From assembly GCA_963831385.1 (NCBI GenBank), contig CAWHPW010000014.1, forward strand, positions 124,001-188,000: a stretch of DNA of 64,000 bases. The letters are read 5' to 3'. The position numbers and the translations under genes were made by a program. Every line of letters starts with the position of its first letter. The stretch's first letter is position 1. The notes under the pieces were generated by a model. It did no database searches. It saw nothing but the letters and a program-made list of their open reading frames with translations, and was not told where the DNA came from. The DNA comes from JACVRX01 sp963831385. Lineage in GTDB: Bacteria; Actinomycetota; Actinomycetes; Jiangellales; Jiangellaceae. Below, in pieces: positions 52,876 through 61,648 of this stretch.

Positions 52876-53498
52876 GCACTGTGCGGCCGGTAGATCCGCG
52901 GGTATCGGTCCGGCAGGTCGGGCCGGCTGACTGGGCCGTCGTCCGCGATCTCAGGCTGCGTGCCCTCCAGGACGCACCCTCCGCGTTCGAGTCCACGTAC
53001 GAGGGCGAACAGGGCCGGAGCGAGGAAGAGTGGCGGGCGTGGCTGAACCGGCCCACCGGGGTGACGGTTGTCGCGTCGTTGAACGGACAGCCCGCCGGAC
53101 TCGCAGGTGGATACGTCGAGGAGGCCGGTCACGTCGAGTTGGTCTCGATGTGGGTCGTGCCGTTTGCCCGAGGTAGCGGCGTGGCCGACGCTCTGGTCGA
53201 CGAAGTCGTGCACTGGGCCACGGTGCACGCCGCCCCGGAGGTCCGGCTCTGGGTGACGCGCGGCAACGACGTGGCCGAGCGCCTGTATTCCCGGCATGGC
53301 TTCGTGCGTTCCGGGCAGGTGCAGCCGCTGCCGCCGGGCCACCCGTGTGTCGACGAGATCGGCATGCGACTCGTCGCTGTCCGACGATCACCAGGCGCGG
53401 ACGCGGTCCACCGCGATCCGGATGGAGGTCGAGTAGTCAGGAAGGGCTGGCCGGTCCGTCCATCGCCCAGGTGCTCCGACATCGGCCAGGTCGGCTGA
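52872..53498 (+). CDS. GNAT family N-acetyltransferase
   Basis: 208 residues from GTG 52872. The GNAT fold is visible: VSVRQVGPADWAVVRDLRLRAL, AGLAGGYVE, VSMWVVPFARGSGVADALVDEVV (acetyl-CoA loop) and NDVAERLYSRHGFVRSG. The natural end is probably around DEIGMRL; the remaining 40 residues extend over the remains of the convergent LLM gene and look unselected. It may have lost its original stop in the event that damaged the neighbour. Confidence 0.82.
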   Translation: MSTVRPVDPRVSVRQVGPADWAVVRDLRLRALQDAPSAFESTYEGEQGRSEEEWRAWLNRPTGVTVVASLNGQPAGLAGGYVEEAGHVELVSMWVVPFARGSGVADALVDEVVHWATVHAAPEVRLWVTRGNDVAERLYSRHGFVRSGQVQPLPPGHPCVDEIGMRLVAVRRSPGADAVHRDPDGGRVVRKGWPVRPSPRCSDIGQVG

Positions 53499-54058
53499 CG
53501 TACTGGGGCAACAGCGTGCCCACCACGTCGAACCCGGGTGGTGGGTCGAGCGCACCGACGAGGTCGGCCAGCGCCGCGACTGAGGGCGGCCCGGTCCGCG
53601 AGTCGAGCGCGGTAGTGCTCGCCGTCGTGGTCGACCGGCTCACCACGCAGGAACGCGTCCAGTAGGGGCAACGCCTCGTCGAGCATCGCCGCGTGCACTC
53701 GCGGCTGTGTCGGCTCGCCGAAGGCGCCGTACTCAGTCTCCGGGGGGACACCGAGCCCGAAACCGACGATCACCCGGCCGGCGCTCAGATGGTCCAAAGT
53801 CGTGATCTCCTTGGCGAGCTTCCATGGGCGCCGGCGAGCCAGCGGCGTGACCATGGTGCCAAGCCGTACGTGGCTGGTCCGCGCCGCGATCGCACCGAGC
53901 AGCACCCACGGGTCGTGCATCGGCGGCCTGTCGGCGGCGTCGTACTGAAGGTGGTCCCAGAGGAAGAAGCCGTCCCATCCGGCCTCCTCAGCCAGCGCCG
54001 CGAGGTCCACCAAATCCGCCGGATCGCCGGCATTGGGCATGCTCACACCGAACCGCAT
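53388..54058 (-). pseudogene. Broken LLM-class flavin/F420-dependent oxidoreductase
   Basis: The first ~160 residues from ATG 54058 are good luciferase-like monooxygenase sequence (MRFGVSMPNAGDPADLVDLA, GWDGFFLWDHLQYD, LGTMVTPLARRRPWKLAKE, GRVIVGFGLG). After GEHYRARL the family core (P-x-W-V-A-G and the next barrel strands) is absent. Remnants of the C-terminus then appear in other frames (LADLVGALDPPPGFDVVGTL, then DYSTSIRIAVDRVRAW with a stop at 53388). A deletion of roughly 55 codons plus frameshifts explains this. The damaged end overlaps the extended GNAT gene. Confidence 0.75.
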
Positions 54059-54115
54059 GTGTCCTCTCTACTCACTCGCACCGACAATGTGTAGCCAGGC
54101 ACTTATGGTCGATCC

Positions 54116-55282
54116 ATGACCGAATCGGTGCTCGTGGTCTGGGACGACTCGCTGACGCACTACGACTTCGGTCCATCGCATCCGTTGAGCCCGATCCGAC
54201 TCGACCTGACGATTCGACTCGCTCGCGCGCTCGGGGTACTGGACGGTGACCACGTCGAGGTGGTCTCCCCGAAGATCGCAGACGACGAATTGCTGACGAC
54301 GGTTCACACGCCTGAGTTCGTCCAAGCCGTCCGGCGCGCCACCGTCGACCAGCGGCATGGCCTCGGTACCAGTGACAACCCGTGTTTCGATTCGATGCAC
54401 GAGGCCAGCGCGCGGGTCGCCGCTGGGTCGGTGGCAGCGGCGCTCGCCGTTTGGCAAGGGCAAGTGACCCACGCCGTCAACATCGCCGGCGGGCTGCACC
54501 ACGCGATGCCGAACACGGCGTCGGGGTTCTGCGTCTACAACGACCCAGCCCTCGCAATCCGCGCGTTGCTCGACACGGGAGCCGAGCGGGTCGCCTACGT
54601 CGACGTCGACGTTCATCACGGGGATGGGGTCCAGGCGGTCTTCTACGACGATCCGCGGGTCCTCACGATCAGCCTGCACGAGACTCCGCGGATGCTCTTT
54701 CCCGGCACCGGCTACCCGGACGAGGTCGGCGGTGCCGGCGCTGAGGGAAGCGCGGTCAATGTCGCCCTGCCGCCGGGCACCGCGGACGGCGGGTGGCTGC
54801 GGGCGTTCCATGCGGTCGTTCCACCACTTCTCCGGTCGTGGCAACCGCAGATCCTGGTTACCCAGGACGGTTGTGATACCCATGTCGAAGATCCACTGGC
54901 ACACCTGGCCCTCACCGTCGACGGCCAGCGAGCGTCATATGCAGCACTGCACACCCTTGCCCACGAGTTGTGCGATGGCCGATGGGTGGCGACCGGCGGC
55001 GGTGGTTATCGCATCGTCGACGTGGTACCCCGAGCGTGGACCCATCTGCTGGCCGAGGCCGCAGGCTCGCCGATTCCACCAGAAACCGTCGTGCCCGCGG
55101 TGTGGCAAGAGCACGTGGCGGCGGCCTTCGGTCGCCCTGGCCCTGCGCGGATGACCGATGGCAAGGCACCGGAGTTCGATGACTGGTCGACCGGCTATGA
55201 CCCGGGGGACTGGCTCGACCAGGCGGTCCTGGCGACTCGCAAGGCTGTATTTCCCTTCCACGGCATCAATCCAGAATGGTGA
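54116..55282 (+). CDS. acuC: AcuC-type deacetylase (class I HDAC family)
   Basis: 388 residues. The arginase-like deacetylase fold shows GPSHPLSPIRLDLTIRL, NIAGGLHHAM (catalytic His pair), GFCVYNDPALAI, the zinc site YVDVDVHHGDGVQ, the second zinc Asp in QDGCDTHVEDPL, and GGGGY. AcuC proteins deacetylate lysines, including those of acetyl-CoA synthetase. It diverges from the broken LLM gene. Confidence 0.93.
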   Translation: MTESVLVVWDDSLTHYDFGPSHPLSPIRLDLTIRLARALGVLDGDHVEVVSPKIADDELLTTVHTPEFVQAVRRATVDQRHGLGTSDNPCFDSMHEASARVAAGSVAAALAVWQGQVTHAVNIAGGLHHAMPNTASGFCVYNDPALAIRALLDTGAERVAYVDVDVHHGDGVQAVFYDDPRVLTISLHETPRMLFPGTGYPDEVGGAGAEGSAVNVALPPGTADGGWLRAFHAVVPPLLRSWQPQILVTQDGCDTHVEDPLAHLALTVDGQRASYAALHTLAHELCDGRWVATGGGGYRIVDVVPRAWTHLLAEAAGSPIPPETVVPAVWQEHVAAAFGRPGPARMTDGKAPEFDDWSTGYDPGDWLDQAVLATRKAVFPFHGINPEW

Positions 55283-55382
55283 TCTCCCTTCCCCATCCGT
55301 CACATGCGCCTCTACGATGCGGGCACGACGTGTTGACAGATCGCGCGGTAGACGCGACGAACACGGCGTGGAGGTCGGAGCG

Positions 55383-55592
55383 ATGAGCACGATGGGTCAC
55401 AGCGGCCCGCTCGGCGAGGTGCGCTTTCTCACCGTCGCCGAGGTCGCGTCCGCGATGCGCGTCTCGAAGATGACCGTCTACCGACTGGTCCACGCCGGGA
55501 CGTTGCCGGCGGTCCAGGTGGGGCGGTCGTTCCGGATTCCCGAGCAGGCGGTGACGGACTACCTGCGCGACTCCTACGTCCAAGCCGGCTGA
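55383..55592 (+). CDS. BldC-like/excisionase-type small HTH protein
   Basis: 69 residues from ATG 55383, with GGAG upstream. A single MerR/excisionase HTH: VRFLTVAEVASAMRVSKMTVYRLVHAGTLPAVQVGRSFRIPE. It matches the small DNA-binding gene conserved between proC and bS22 in mycobacteria (Rv0500A) and resembles the Streptomyces developmental regulator BldC. Targets unknown. Confidence 0.88.
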   Translation: MSTMGHSGPLGEVRFLTVAEVASAMRVSKMTVYRLVHAGTLPAVQVGRSFRIPEQAVTDYLRDSYVQAG

Positions 55593-55733
55593 GCCGGAGG
55601 CTGGGCGACCGAGGCGCCGTGCCGGCCCGGTACGCTCTACCCAGTACGCATGGGCGGTGGCCTGTGCCATCAGCGCAGCGGGCATCACCGTTCGCTGGTT
55701 CTAGACCGTTCAACCGAGCAGCGAGGATGCCCT

Positions 55734-55835
55734 GTGGGCTCTGTGATCAAGAAGCGCCGCAAGCGAATGGCGAAGAAGAAGCATCGCAAACTGCTGCGCA
55801 AGACCCGAGTTCAGCGTCGCCGTCAGGGCAAGTAG
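55734..55835 (+). CDS. Ribosomal protein bS22 (AURKAIP1/COX24 domain)
   Basis: 33 residues from GTG 55734, almost wholly basic (GSVIKKRRKRMAKKKHRK then LLRKTRVQRRRQGK). This is the AURKAIP1/COX24 motif of the tiny actinobacterial 30S protein bS22, seen in mycobacterial ribosomes near the decoding centre. The gene is easily missed because of its size. A GAGGATG ribosome site lies just upstream. Confidence 0.9.
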   Translation: MGSVIKKRRKRMAKKKHRKLLRKTRVQRRRQGK

Positions 55836-55862
55836 CCAGCTGCGATCGGGGGCGGAGGTAGC

Positions 55863-56897
55863 GTGTCGCAGGTCGTCATGGTGACGGGAGTGGCGCGTTA
55901 CCTCGGGGCGCGTTTCGCCCGGTTGCTCGGCGACGATCCGGCGGTCGGCCGCGTCGTCGGGGTCGACGTCATCCCTCCGACACATGACCTCGGCCATTGT
56001 GAGTTCGTCCGAGCCGACATCCGCAACCCCGTGGTCGCCAAGGTCATGGCGCGGGCGAAGGTCGACACGGTCGTACACATGAATGTCCTCGCCACACCGA
56101 TGGACGCGGGGGGACGGGCACCGCAGAAAGAGATCAACGTCATCGGGACTATGCAGCTTCTGGCGGCCTGCCAGAAGTCCTCGACCGTTCAGCGCCTGGT
56201 GGTGAAGTCCTCGACCACCGTTTACGGCGCGAGCCCCCGAGACCCGGCAATGTTCACCGAGGACATGGCCCCGAAGGTGCTGCCGCGATCGGGGTACGCC
56301 AAGGACTCCGTCGAGGTCGAGGCGTACGTGCGAGGGTTCTCCCGCCGCCGTCCCGACGTGGCGGTCACGACCCTGCGATTCGCGAATTTCATCGGCCCTA
56401 CCGTCCGTACACCGCTCACGGAGTACTTCACGCTGCCGGTGCTGCCGGTGGTGCTTGGCCACGACGCGCGAATGCAGTTCGTGCACGAGGACGACGGTTT
56501 GGCCGCGCTCCGCACCGCGACCCTGGGCGATCGCCCCGGCACGTACAACGTCGCGGGCGAGGGAATCCTGATGCTCAGCCAGGCTGCACGCCGAGCTGGT
56601 CGGCCCTTGTTACCCCTGCCTGGACTGGTGTCCTCGACCGTTGGCGGACTGCTGCGGCGGGCCAAGATTGCCGACTTCTCGCCCGAACAGGTCCAGTTTC
56701 TGACTTACGGACGGGGAGTCGACACGGTTCGCATGCGTGTACGGCTCGGCTTCGAACCGAAGCACACGACGCTGCACGCATTCGACTCTTTTGCCGATGC
56801 GCGCTGTCGTAACGGGCTGCTCGACCGCGACCGGGTGTCGGCGGCGGAACGAATGCTGGTCGGGGCGGTCCGCCGGGTGGTTCCCACCGATGGCTGA
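55863..56897 (+). CDS. NAD-dependent epimerase/dehydratase (GalE2/Rv0501-like)
   Basis: 344 residues from GTG 55863. The Rossmann start is VVMVTGVARYLGARFARLL. ADIRNPVVAKVMARAKVDTVVH, VKSSTTVYG and the active-site Tyr-Lys in PRSGYAKDSVE mark an extended SDR. VTTLRFANFIGP and FVHEDDGLAAL follow. The substrate is unknown. The stop overlaps the acyltransferase start by eight bases. Confidence 0.88.
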   Translation: MSQVVMVTGVARYLGARFARLLGDDPAVGRVVGVDVIPPTHDLGHCEFVRADIRNPVVAKVMARAKVDTVVHMNVLATPMDAGGRAPQKEINVIGTMQLLAACQKSSTVQRLVVKSSTTVYGASPRDPAMFTEDMAPKVLPRSGYAKDSVEVEAYVRGFSRRRPDVAVTTLRFANFIGPTVRTPLTEYFTLPVLPVVLGHDARMQFVHEDDGLAALRTATLGDRPGTYNVAGEGILMLSQAARRAGRPLLPLPGLVSSTVGGLLRRAKIADFSPEQVQFLTYGRGVDTVRMRVRLGFEPKHTTLHAFDSFADARCRNGLLDRDRVSAAERMLVGAVRRVVPTDG

Positions 56898-58050
56898 CGA
56901 TCCACGGGATACCCGCCGGGTCAGGTCCCTGGACGCCGTCAAGCCGGCCAGGCGGGCGGCTGCCACGGTCAGAGTCCGAACTGACGAGGGCACACCGGTC
57001 ACACCAGCCGGAGCTGGCCCGCAGCGGACCAAACCCGTGACCCGAAGCAAACCGGTCAAGCCCGCCGGGGCCGGCACGCGCCGGGTCAAGCCCGCAGCGG
57101 CCGAGACGCAAGTCCCACCGGCGGCGGCCACCGACGCGCCGGCAGGCGGGAGCAAGCCGGTCGACGAGCTGCTCAAACTCGTCGGTGAACTCGCCCGACA
57201 TGTCTTCGGCAGAGACGGTGACGAAAAAGCCGAGCAGGTGATGGAGTTCCTGCGCCGCCGGCTGACCGGGGACTATGAGGTCGACTCATTCGGGTTCGAC
57301 GAGCAGCTCACCGACGCGGTGTTGCTACCGCTGCTTCGTCCGCTCTATCGGCGCTGGTTCCGGGTCGAGGTCCGCGGGATCGAGAACATTCCGGCGGACG
57401 GCGCGGCGCTCATCGTCGCCAACCACTCCGGCACGATCCCACTCGACTCGCTGATGACCGAGGTCGCCGTGCACGACGAGCACCCGGCGCATCGGCATCT
57501 GCGCACGCTCGGGGCCGACCTGGTCTTCCAGCTACCCTTCGTGGCCGACCTCGCGCGCAAGAACGGCACGACGCTGGCCTGCAACGAGGACACCGAGCGC
57601 CTACTGGCCGCAGGCGAGCTGGTCGGCGTGTGGCCGGAGGGCTTCAAGGGCATCGGGAAGCCGTTCTCGGAGCGGTACAAGCTACAGCGTTTCGGGCGCG
57701 GCGGATTCGTGTCGGCGGCCATCCGCGCGAAGGCCCCGATCGTTCCGTGCGCGATCGTCGGCGCCGAGGAGACGTACCCGATGATCGCCAACCTCGGCAC
57801 GTTGGCCCGGATGATCGGTGTGCCGTATGTCCCGATCACGCCAACCTTTCCGTGGCTCGGTCCACTCGGGTTGGTTCCGCTCCCAGCCAAGTGGATCATC
57901 GAGTTCGGTGAGCCGATCGCCACCGACGTGCACGGCGACGCAGGCGCCGACGATCCGATGCTGGTGTTCGAGCTGACCGACCGGGTGAGGGAGACCATCC
58001 AGCAGACCCTCTACGACCTCCTCGTCCGCCGCCGCGGCACCTTCTTCTGA
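56890..58050 (+). CDS. PlsC-like lysophospholipid acyltransferase
   Basis: 386 residues from ATG 56890. The first 95 residues are Pro/Ala/Lys-rich and probably disordered. The acyltransferase part shows ALIVANHSGTIPLDSL, in which six residues rather than the classical four separate His and Asp, as in the Rv0502-type family. VWPEGFKGIGKPF replaces the usual EGTRS block, and APIVPCAIVGAEE follows. It is likely to acylate a lysophospholipid or related alcohol at the membrane. Together with the epimerase and the HAD phosphatase it forms a conserved actinobacterial block. Confidence 0.87.
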   Translation: MADDPRDTRRVRSLDAVKPARRAAATVRVRTDEGTPVTPAGAGPQRTKPVTRSKPVKPAGAGTRRVKPAAAETQVPPAAATDAPAGGSKPVDELLKLVGELARHVFGRDGDEKAEQVMEFLRRRLTGDYEVDSFGFDEQLTDAVLLPLLRPLYRRWFRVEVRGIENIPADGAALIVANHSGTIPLDSLMTEVAVHDEHPAHRHLRTLGADLVFQLPFVADLARKNGTTLACNEDTERLLAAGELVGVWPEGFKGIGKPFSERYKLQRFGRGGFVSAAIRAKAPIVPCAIVGAEETYPMIANLGTLARMIGVPYVPITPTFPWLGPLGLVPLPAKWIIEFGEPIATDVHGDAGADDPMLVFELTDRVRETIQQTLYDLLVRRRGTFF

Positions 58051-58074
58051 CCCAGCCGGTCATTCCGGCGGGGT

Positions 58075-58935
58075 TCAGCGGCGGTGGCGGCGGGCCAGGA
58101 CGAGGCCGCCGACGGCACCGGCGATCGCACCGGCGCCAGCGGCGACACCGATGGCGGTATTGCGTCGCCGGGCTCGGTAGTCGCGCACCTGCCAGCCGCG
58201 CTCCTTCGCGTGCGCGCGCAGCCGGGCGTCGGGGTTGATGGCGCACGGAAAGCCGACGAGGGACAGCATCGGGATGTCGTTGGCGGAGTCGCTGTAGGCG
58301 GCACACCGCTCGAGCTCGAGGCCTTCGCGCACGGCCAGCGCACGCACCGCCTCGGCTTTGGCCGGGCCGTGCAACAGGTCGCCGACGAGCCGCCCGGTGT
58401 AGGCACCGTCCACATGTTCAGCCACGGTCCCCAGCGCGCCGGTGAGTCCGAGCTTCTTGGCGATGATCGTTGCGAGCTCGACGGGTGCGGCGGTGACCAG
58501 CCAGACCCGCTGACCTTCGTCGAGATGGCTCTGCGCGATGGCTCTGGTGCCCGGCCACACCTTGTTCTCGATGACCTCCTCGAAGATCTCTTCCGCAAGA
58601 TCCTTCAGCTCGCCGACGGAACGGTGGACGATGAACGACAGCGCTGTGGACCGGGCATTGTCTACGTGGTCGGGGTCTTCCGCTCCGAGCCGGAAGCGCA
58701 GTTGCTGATAACCGAACCAGGCGATGTCCCGCGCGCGGAAGTACTTGCGCGCGTACATTCCGCGGGCGAAGTAAAAGATTGCGGCCCCCCGCAGCACCGT
58801 GTTGTCGAGGTCGAAGAATGCGGCTGCTCGCGACGGCGGAAGGACGTCGATACCTGCCGCAGCCTCGGCGGCTGCTGCTGCCGCCTCGCCGGATGTGACT
58901 GACCGGTCCGGGCTGCGCGGCCGCCGGAAGCGCAT
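58075..58935 (-). CDS. HAD-IB family phosphatase (SerB1-like)
   Basis: 286 residues from ATG 58935. Motif I is FFDLDNTVLRG (Asp nucleophile), motif II WLVTAAPVEL, the Lys is in HGPAKAEAVR and motif IV is YSDSANDIPMLSLVG. A C-terminal glycine-rich hydrophobic segment (AIGVAAGAGAIAGAVGGLVLA) with a basic end may anchor it. The family includes phosphoserine and lipid phosphatases; substrate not determined. It is convergent with the acyltransferase, 24 bases apart. Confidence 0.87.
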   Translation of the reverse strand: MRFRRPRSPDRSVTSGEAAAAAAEAAAGIDVLPPSRAAAFFDLDNTVLRGAAIFYFARGMYARKYFRARDIAWFGYQQLRFRLGAEDPDHVDNARSTALSFIVHRSVGELKDLAEEIFEEVIENKVWPGTRAIAQSHLDEGQRVWLVTAAPVELATIIAKKLGLTGALGTVAEHVDGAYTGRLVGDLLHGPAKAEAVRALAVREGLELERCAAYSDSANDIPMLSLVGFPCAINPDARLRAHAKERGWQVRDYRARRRNTAIGVAAGAGAIAGAVGGLVLARRHRR

Positions 58936-59018
58936 GCGGGGAAGCGTAGTGGCGGGCGGCAATGGGCCATGTCTCGATCGGTAGGGTGAGACGGGCCACG
59001 ACGGGGAGGGAAGAGGAC

Positions 59019-59285
59019 ATGTCCAGCGAGTACCCCCGCGTACTCCTCCTCGGTAAGCCCGGGTGTCATCTTTGTGACGAGGCCCGCGTCGTCGTCGCGC
59101 GGATCTGCGACGAGCTGAGCGTCGGCTGGGCCGAGCGCAGCATTCTCGACGATCCCGATTTGACCAAGCGCTACGCGGAGCAAGTTCCCGTCACGTTGGT
59201 CGACGGGCAGCAGCACGCCATCTGGCGGGTGGACGAGGACCAGCTCCGCTTGGCGCTCGCGGGCAGCATCGCTCAGCCGACGTAA
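59019..59285 (+). CDS. Glutaredoxin-like protein (DUF836 type)
   Basis: 88 residues from ATG 59019, with GGAGGGAAGAGGA upstream. The redox motif is GKPGCHLCDEA (C-x-x-C) near residue 15, and VPVTLVDGQQHAIWRVD carries the cis-Pro. It resembles the small thioredoxin-fold protein upstream of hemA in mycobacteria (Rv0508). It probably exchanges thiols in the cytosol. Four bases separate it from convergent efeB. Confidence 0.88.
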   Translation: MSSEYPRVLLLGKPGCHLCDEARVVVARICDELSVGWAERSILDDPDLTKRYAEQVPVTLVDGQQHAIWRVDEDQLRLALAGSIAQPT

Positions 59286-59289
59286 CTCC

Positions 59290-60540
59290 TCAGGCGTCCA
59301 GCAGGCTTCGGCCGAGCCAGTCGTCGGAGTCCTGTGCGCCGGGCAGCACGAAGAAGAAACCCCCACCGAACGGCAGCGTGTACTCCTCGAGCCGCTCGCC
59401 GGCAATCCGCTGCTGGACGGCCAGGAAGTCGGCAAGCTGGCGTTGGTACGACACGAACGCCAAGCCCTGGTCGAGCAATCCGGCTCCGTCGAAACCCTTC
59501 TGGAAGTTGAACCCTTTGCGCAGCATCCGCTGGCTCTCGGTCACCGAGTCCCGCGGCCGGGCCAGCCGGATGTGTGCATCGAGCGGAATCCGGTTGCCAT
59601 AGGGGTCGTCGCCATAGGCCGGATCGGCCTCCTCGGCATCGAGGCCGAGTGGAGCGCCGGAAATCTTGTTGCGGCCGATGATCGACTCCTGTTCCGTCAA
59701 CGCGGTCCGGTCCCACCGCTCCACGAGTAACCGGATGAGACGGACGACCTGATATGTGCCGCCGGCCGCCCACGGCTGGTCATCGCTGTCAGCAAGCCAG
59801 ACGAACGTCTCCATCTCCGCGTCGTTGCCGACGTGCAGGTTGGCACTGCCGTCCTTGAAGCCGAGCAGGTTCCGGTTCTGGGTACGACCGGCAACCGAAC
59901 CGGGTGCGTCGGGTCGTGAATAGCCGTCGACCACCCAGTGCAGGCTCAGCGTCCGGCGGGTGGCCCGCATCAGCTGGCGCAGTCCGTGCAGGACGGCGTC
60001 AGGTCGGTCTGCGGCGAGGGTGAGCAGCACGTCGCCGTGGCTCCATGCGTCGTCGAGCCGGTCGTTGGCAAGAAACGGCATCGTGACGAGTTCGCGCGGA
60101 CTCCGGCCGGCGAGCCCGTATCGATCGTCGAACAATGACGCGCCGACGGCGACCGTGGCCTCGACCGGCACCGACTCCGCGCCGAGGACACCGGTGTGGG
60201 CCGGCGGCAGTACCGGATCCCGATCAGGCGGATACACACCCTCAACCAGCAGCTGAACCGCCGAGCTCAACTCGCGGAGCGCGTCAGCCAGCTCGGCCCG
60301 ATCGCGGGCCAGGACGTGGAAGGCGGCGGCCAGAGAGTGTGCCAGGGCCGGAGTCGCGACGCCGGTCTGGGTCTCTCCGTGGAAACCCCGGCCGGTCGGT
60401 GGTGGAGATGACGACGACGACGCGCCTTGCTCGTCATCGGGGCCCCGGGAGCAGCCTGCCCCGGCGACCGCGGCAGCCGCCGCTGCTCCGCCCAACAGGA
60501 GGCTGCGGCGCCGAAGGATCGGGCCTCGGGTCGTGTCCAT
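59290..60540 (-). CDS. efeB: EfeB-type DyP peroxidase, Tat-exported
   Basis: 416 residues from ATG 60540. The twin-arginine signal is RRRSLLLGG followed by an alanine-rich stretch ending GAGC. The DyP fold shows the haem motif GFKDGSANL (GxxDG), the distal Arg region and the proximal His in PLDAHIRLARP. EfeB takes iron from haem or helps oxidise ferrous iron during uptake outside the membrane. The start overlaps the stop of efeM/O by one base. No efeU permease follows. Confidence 0.92.
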   Translation of the reverse strand: MDTTRGPILRRRSLLLGGAAAAAAVAGAGCSRGPDDEQGASSSSSPPPTGRGFHGETQTGVATPALAHSLAAAFHVLARDRAELADALRELSSAVQLLVEGVYPPDRDPVLPPAHTGVLGAESVPVEATVAVGASLFDDRYGLAGRSPRELVTMPFLANDRLDDAWSHGDVLLTLAADRPDAVLHGLRQLMRATRRTLSLHWVVDGYSRPDAPGSVAGRTQNRNLLGFKDGSANLHVGNDAEMETFVWLADSDDQPWAAGGTYQVVRLIRLLVERWDRTALTEQESIIGRNKISGAPLGLDAEEADPAYGDDPYGNRIPLDAHIRLARPRDSVTESQRMLRKGFNFQKGFDGAGLLDQGLAFVSYQRQLADFLAVQQRIAGERLEEYTLPFGGGFFFVLPGAQDSDDWLGRSLLDA

Positions 60541-61445
60541 CAGCTCAGGCCAAGCGTTCCCGGCACGGTAGAAAGCGACTCCGCGAGATCGGCCAGCTCG
60601 GCCGCGAGCTGGGCCCGGTCCTCGTCGGTGAGCTCCGTGTAGGGCTTCCACCCGGTGCCGTCGCGGTAGGGCTGCAGCCCGTCCTCGACCCGGATGAAGC
60701 CGTCCTCAATCTCGGCGACCAGGTCCGCATCCCGTTCCTGGACAGCCGGCGTCAGGAGCGCGTTGACCTTTCGCGCACCTTCGATGTTCGCGGCGAAGTC
60801 CCACAGGTCGGTGTGCGAGTAACGGTCCTCCTCGCCGGTGATCTTGCCCTCGGACACCTCCTCGACGAGTTCCGCGGCGCCCAGGGCGACCGCCGCCGGC
60901 GGTAACTCGAGGTTCGCCAGCTGATCCCGCAGCGTCGCGAGATCGGCATCGAGCTGATCAGCAAACGGAACCGCTGCGGCGACATCTCCCTGCTCCCACA
61001 ACAGATACTCGATGCGGTGCCAGCCCGTCCACGTCGGGTCGGTCTCGTTCGCGAAGTCGTCCACTCGGGCGTCGACGGCGCCGTCGATCTGCTCGACCAA
61101 GCCCGCGATCGGCTCGATGGTCTCCCAATGGAAACGGCTCGGCGCGAAGGCCGCCTTGGCGGCATCGATGTCACCCGCGCGCACAGCGTCGGTGAAGACC
61201 GTGGTCTCGTCGATCAGCGTCGAGACCTCGGCTTGCACGTAGGTCCGGTATTCGTCCACGGCGGCAAGGATTGCGGCATCTTCGGTGCTGCCGCTGAGAT
61301 CCTGATTGGCCAGACCCGAGGCCGGAGCCCGACCTGAGCCCGACCCGGAGCCGGAGGCGGAGGAATCGGCGACGTCGGCGCCGTCGTCGGAACACGCGGC
61401 TAGTGACAGGGCAAAGACAAAAACCGTTGCGACGCGAACGAACAC
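60540..61445 (-). CDS. EfeM/EfeO-type iron-uptake lipoprotein (M75 domain)
   Basis: 301 residues. The lipobox is VFALSLAACSDDG, followed by a Ser/Gly-rich linker. The M75 imelysin-like domain holds the metal motif HxxE in GWHRIEYLLW near residue 160. DRYSHTDLWDFAANIEGAR follows near 215. The N-terminal cupredoxin domain of classical EfeO is absent, so it is the EfeM form. It binds iron at the cell surface for import. An iron box lies 16 bases upstream, and efeB follows in the same operon. Confidence 0.9.
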   Translation of the reverse strand: MFVRVATVFVFALSLAACSDDGADVADSSASGSGSGSGRAPASGLANQDLSGSTEDAAILAAVDEYRTYVQAEVSTLIDETTVFTDAVRAGDIDAAKAAFAPSRFHWETIEPIAGLVEQIDGAVDARVDDFANETDPTWTGWHRIEYLLWEQGDVAAAVPFADQLDADLATLRDQLANLELPPAAVALGAAELVEEVSEGKITGEEDRYSHTDLWDFAANIEGARKVNALLTPAVQERDADLVAEIEDGFIRVEDGLQPYRDGTGWKPYTELTDEDRAQLAAELADLAESLSTVPGTLGLS

Positions 61446-61460
61446 CGATGCTCCAGCGGG

Positions 61461-61479
61461 ATAGGTGAGGCTTACCTAA
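61461..61479 (-). promoter_or_regulatory. Iron box (DtxR/IdeR operator)
   Basis: ATAGGTGAGGCTTACCTAA matches the 19-base DtxR/IdeR consensus TTAGGTTAGGCTAACCTAA at 16 positions, including the conserved AGG and CCT cores. Its place just before the efeM/O start predicts repression when iron is plentiful. Confidence 0.85.
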
Positions 61480-61552
61480 CTTGCAGAGATGAAACCCTGT
61501 GGCGGGCAGATCGTCAAGGCAGCGTTCGAGAGCCGAGTGACTTCGCGCGACT

Positions 61553-61570
61553 TTGTTCCCGCGTTCACAA
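61553..61570 (+). promoter_or_regulatory. Rex operator-like site
   Basis: TTGTTCCCGCGTTCACAA. The right half TTCACAA and the outer TTGT match the Rex operator TTGTGAA-N4-TTCACAA; three inner left positions differ. It lies about 80 bases before rex, fitting NADH-sensitive autoregulation of rex-hemA-hemC. Confidence 0.6.
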
Positions 61571-61648
61571 GGATCTAGGCTTGCTCCGACGCACTGCACC
61601 GACCGGTCGAGATCTGCACTCGCCCTGGTCGGCCTACCCGGGAGCACA

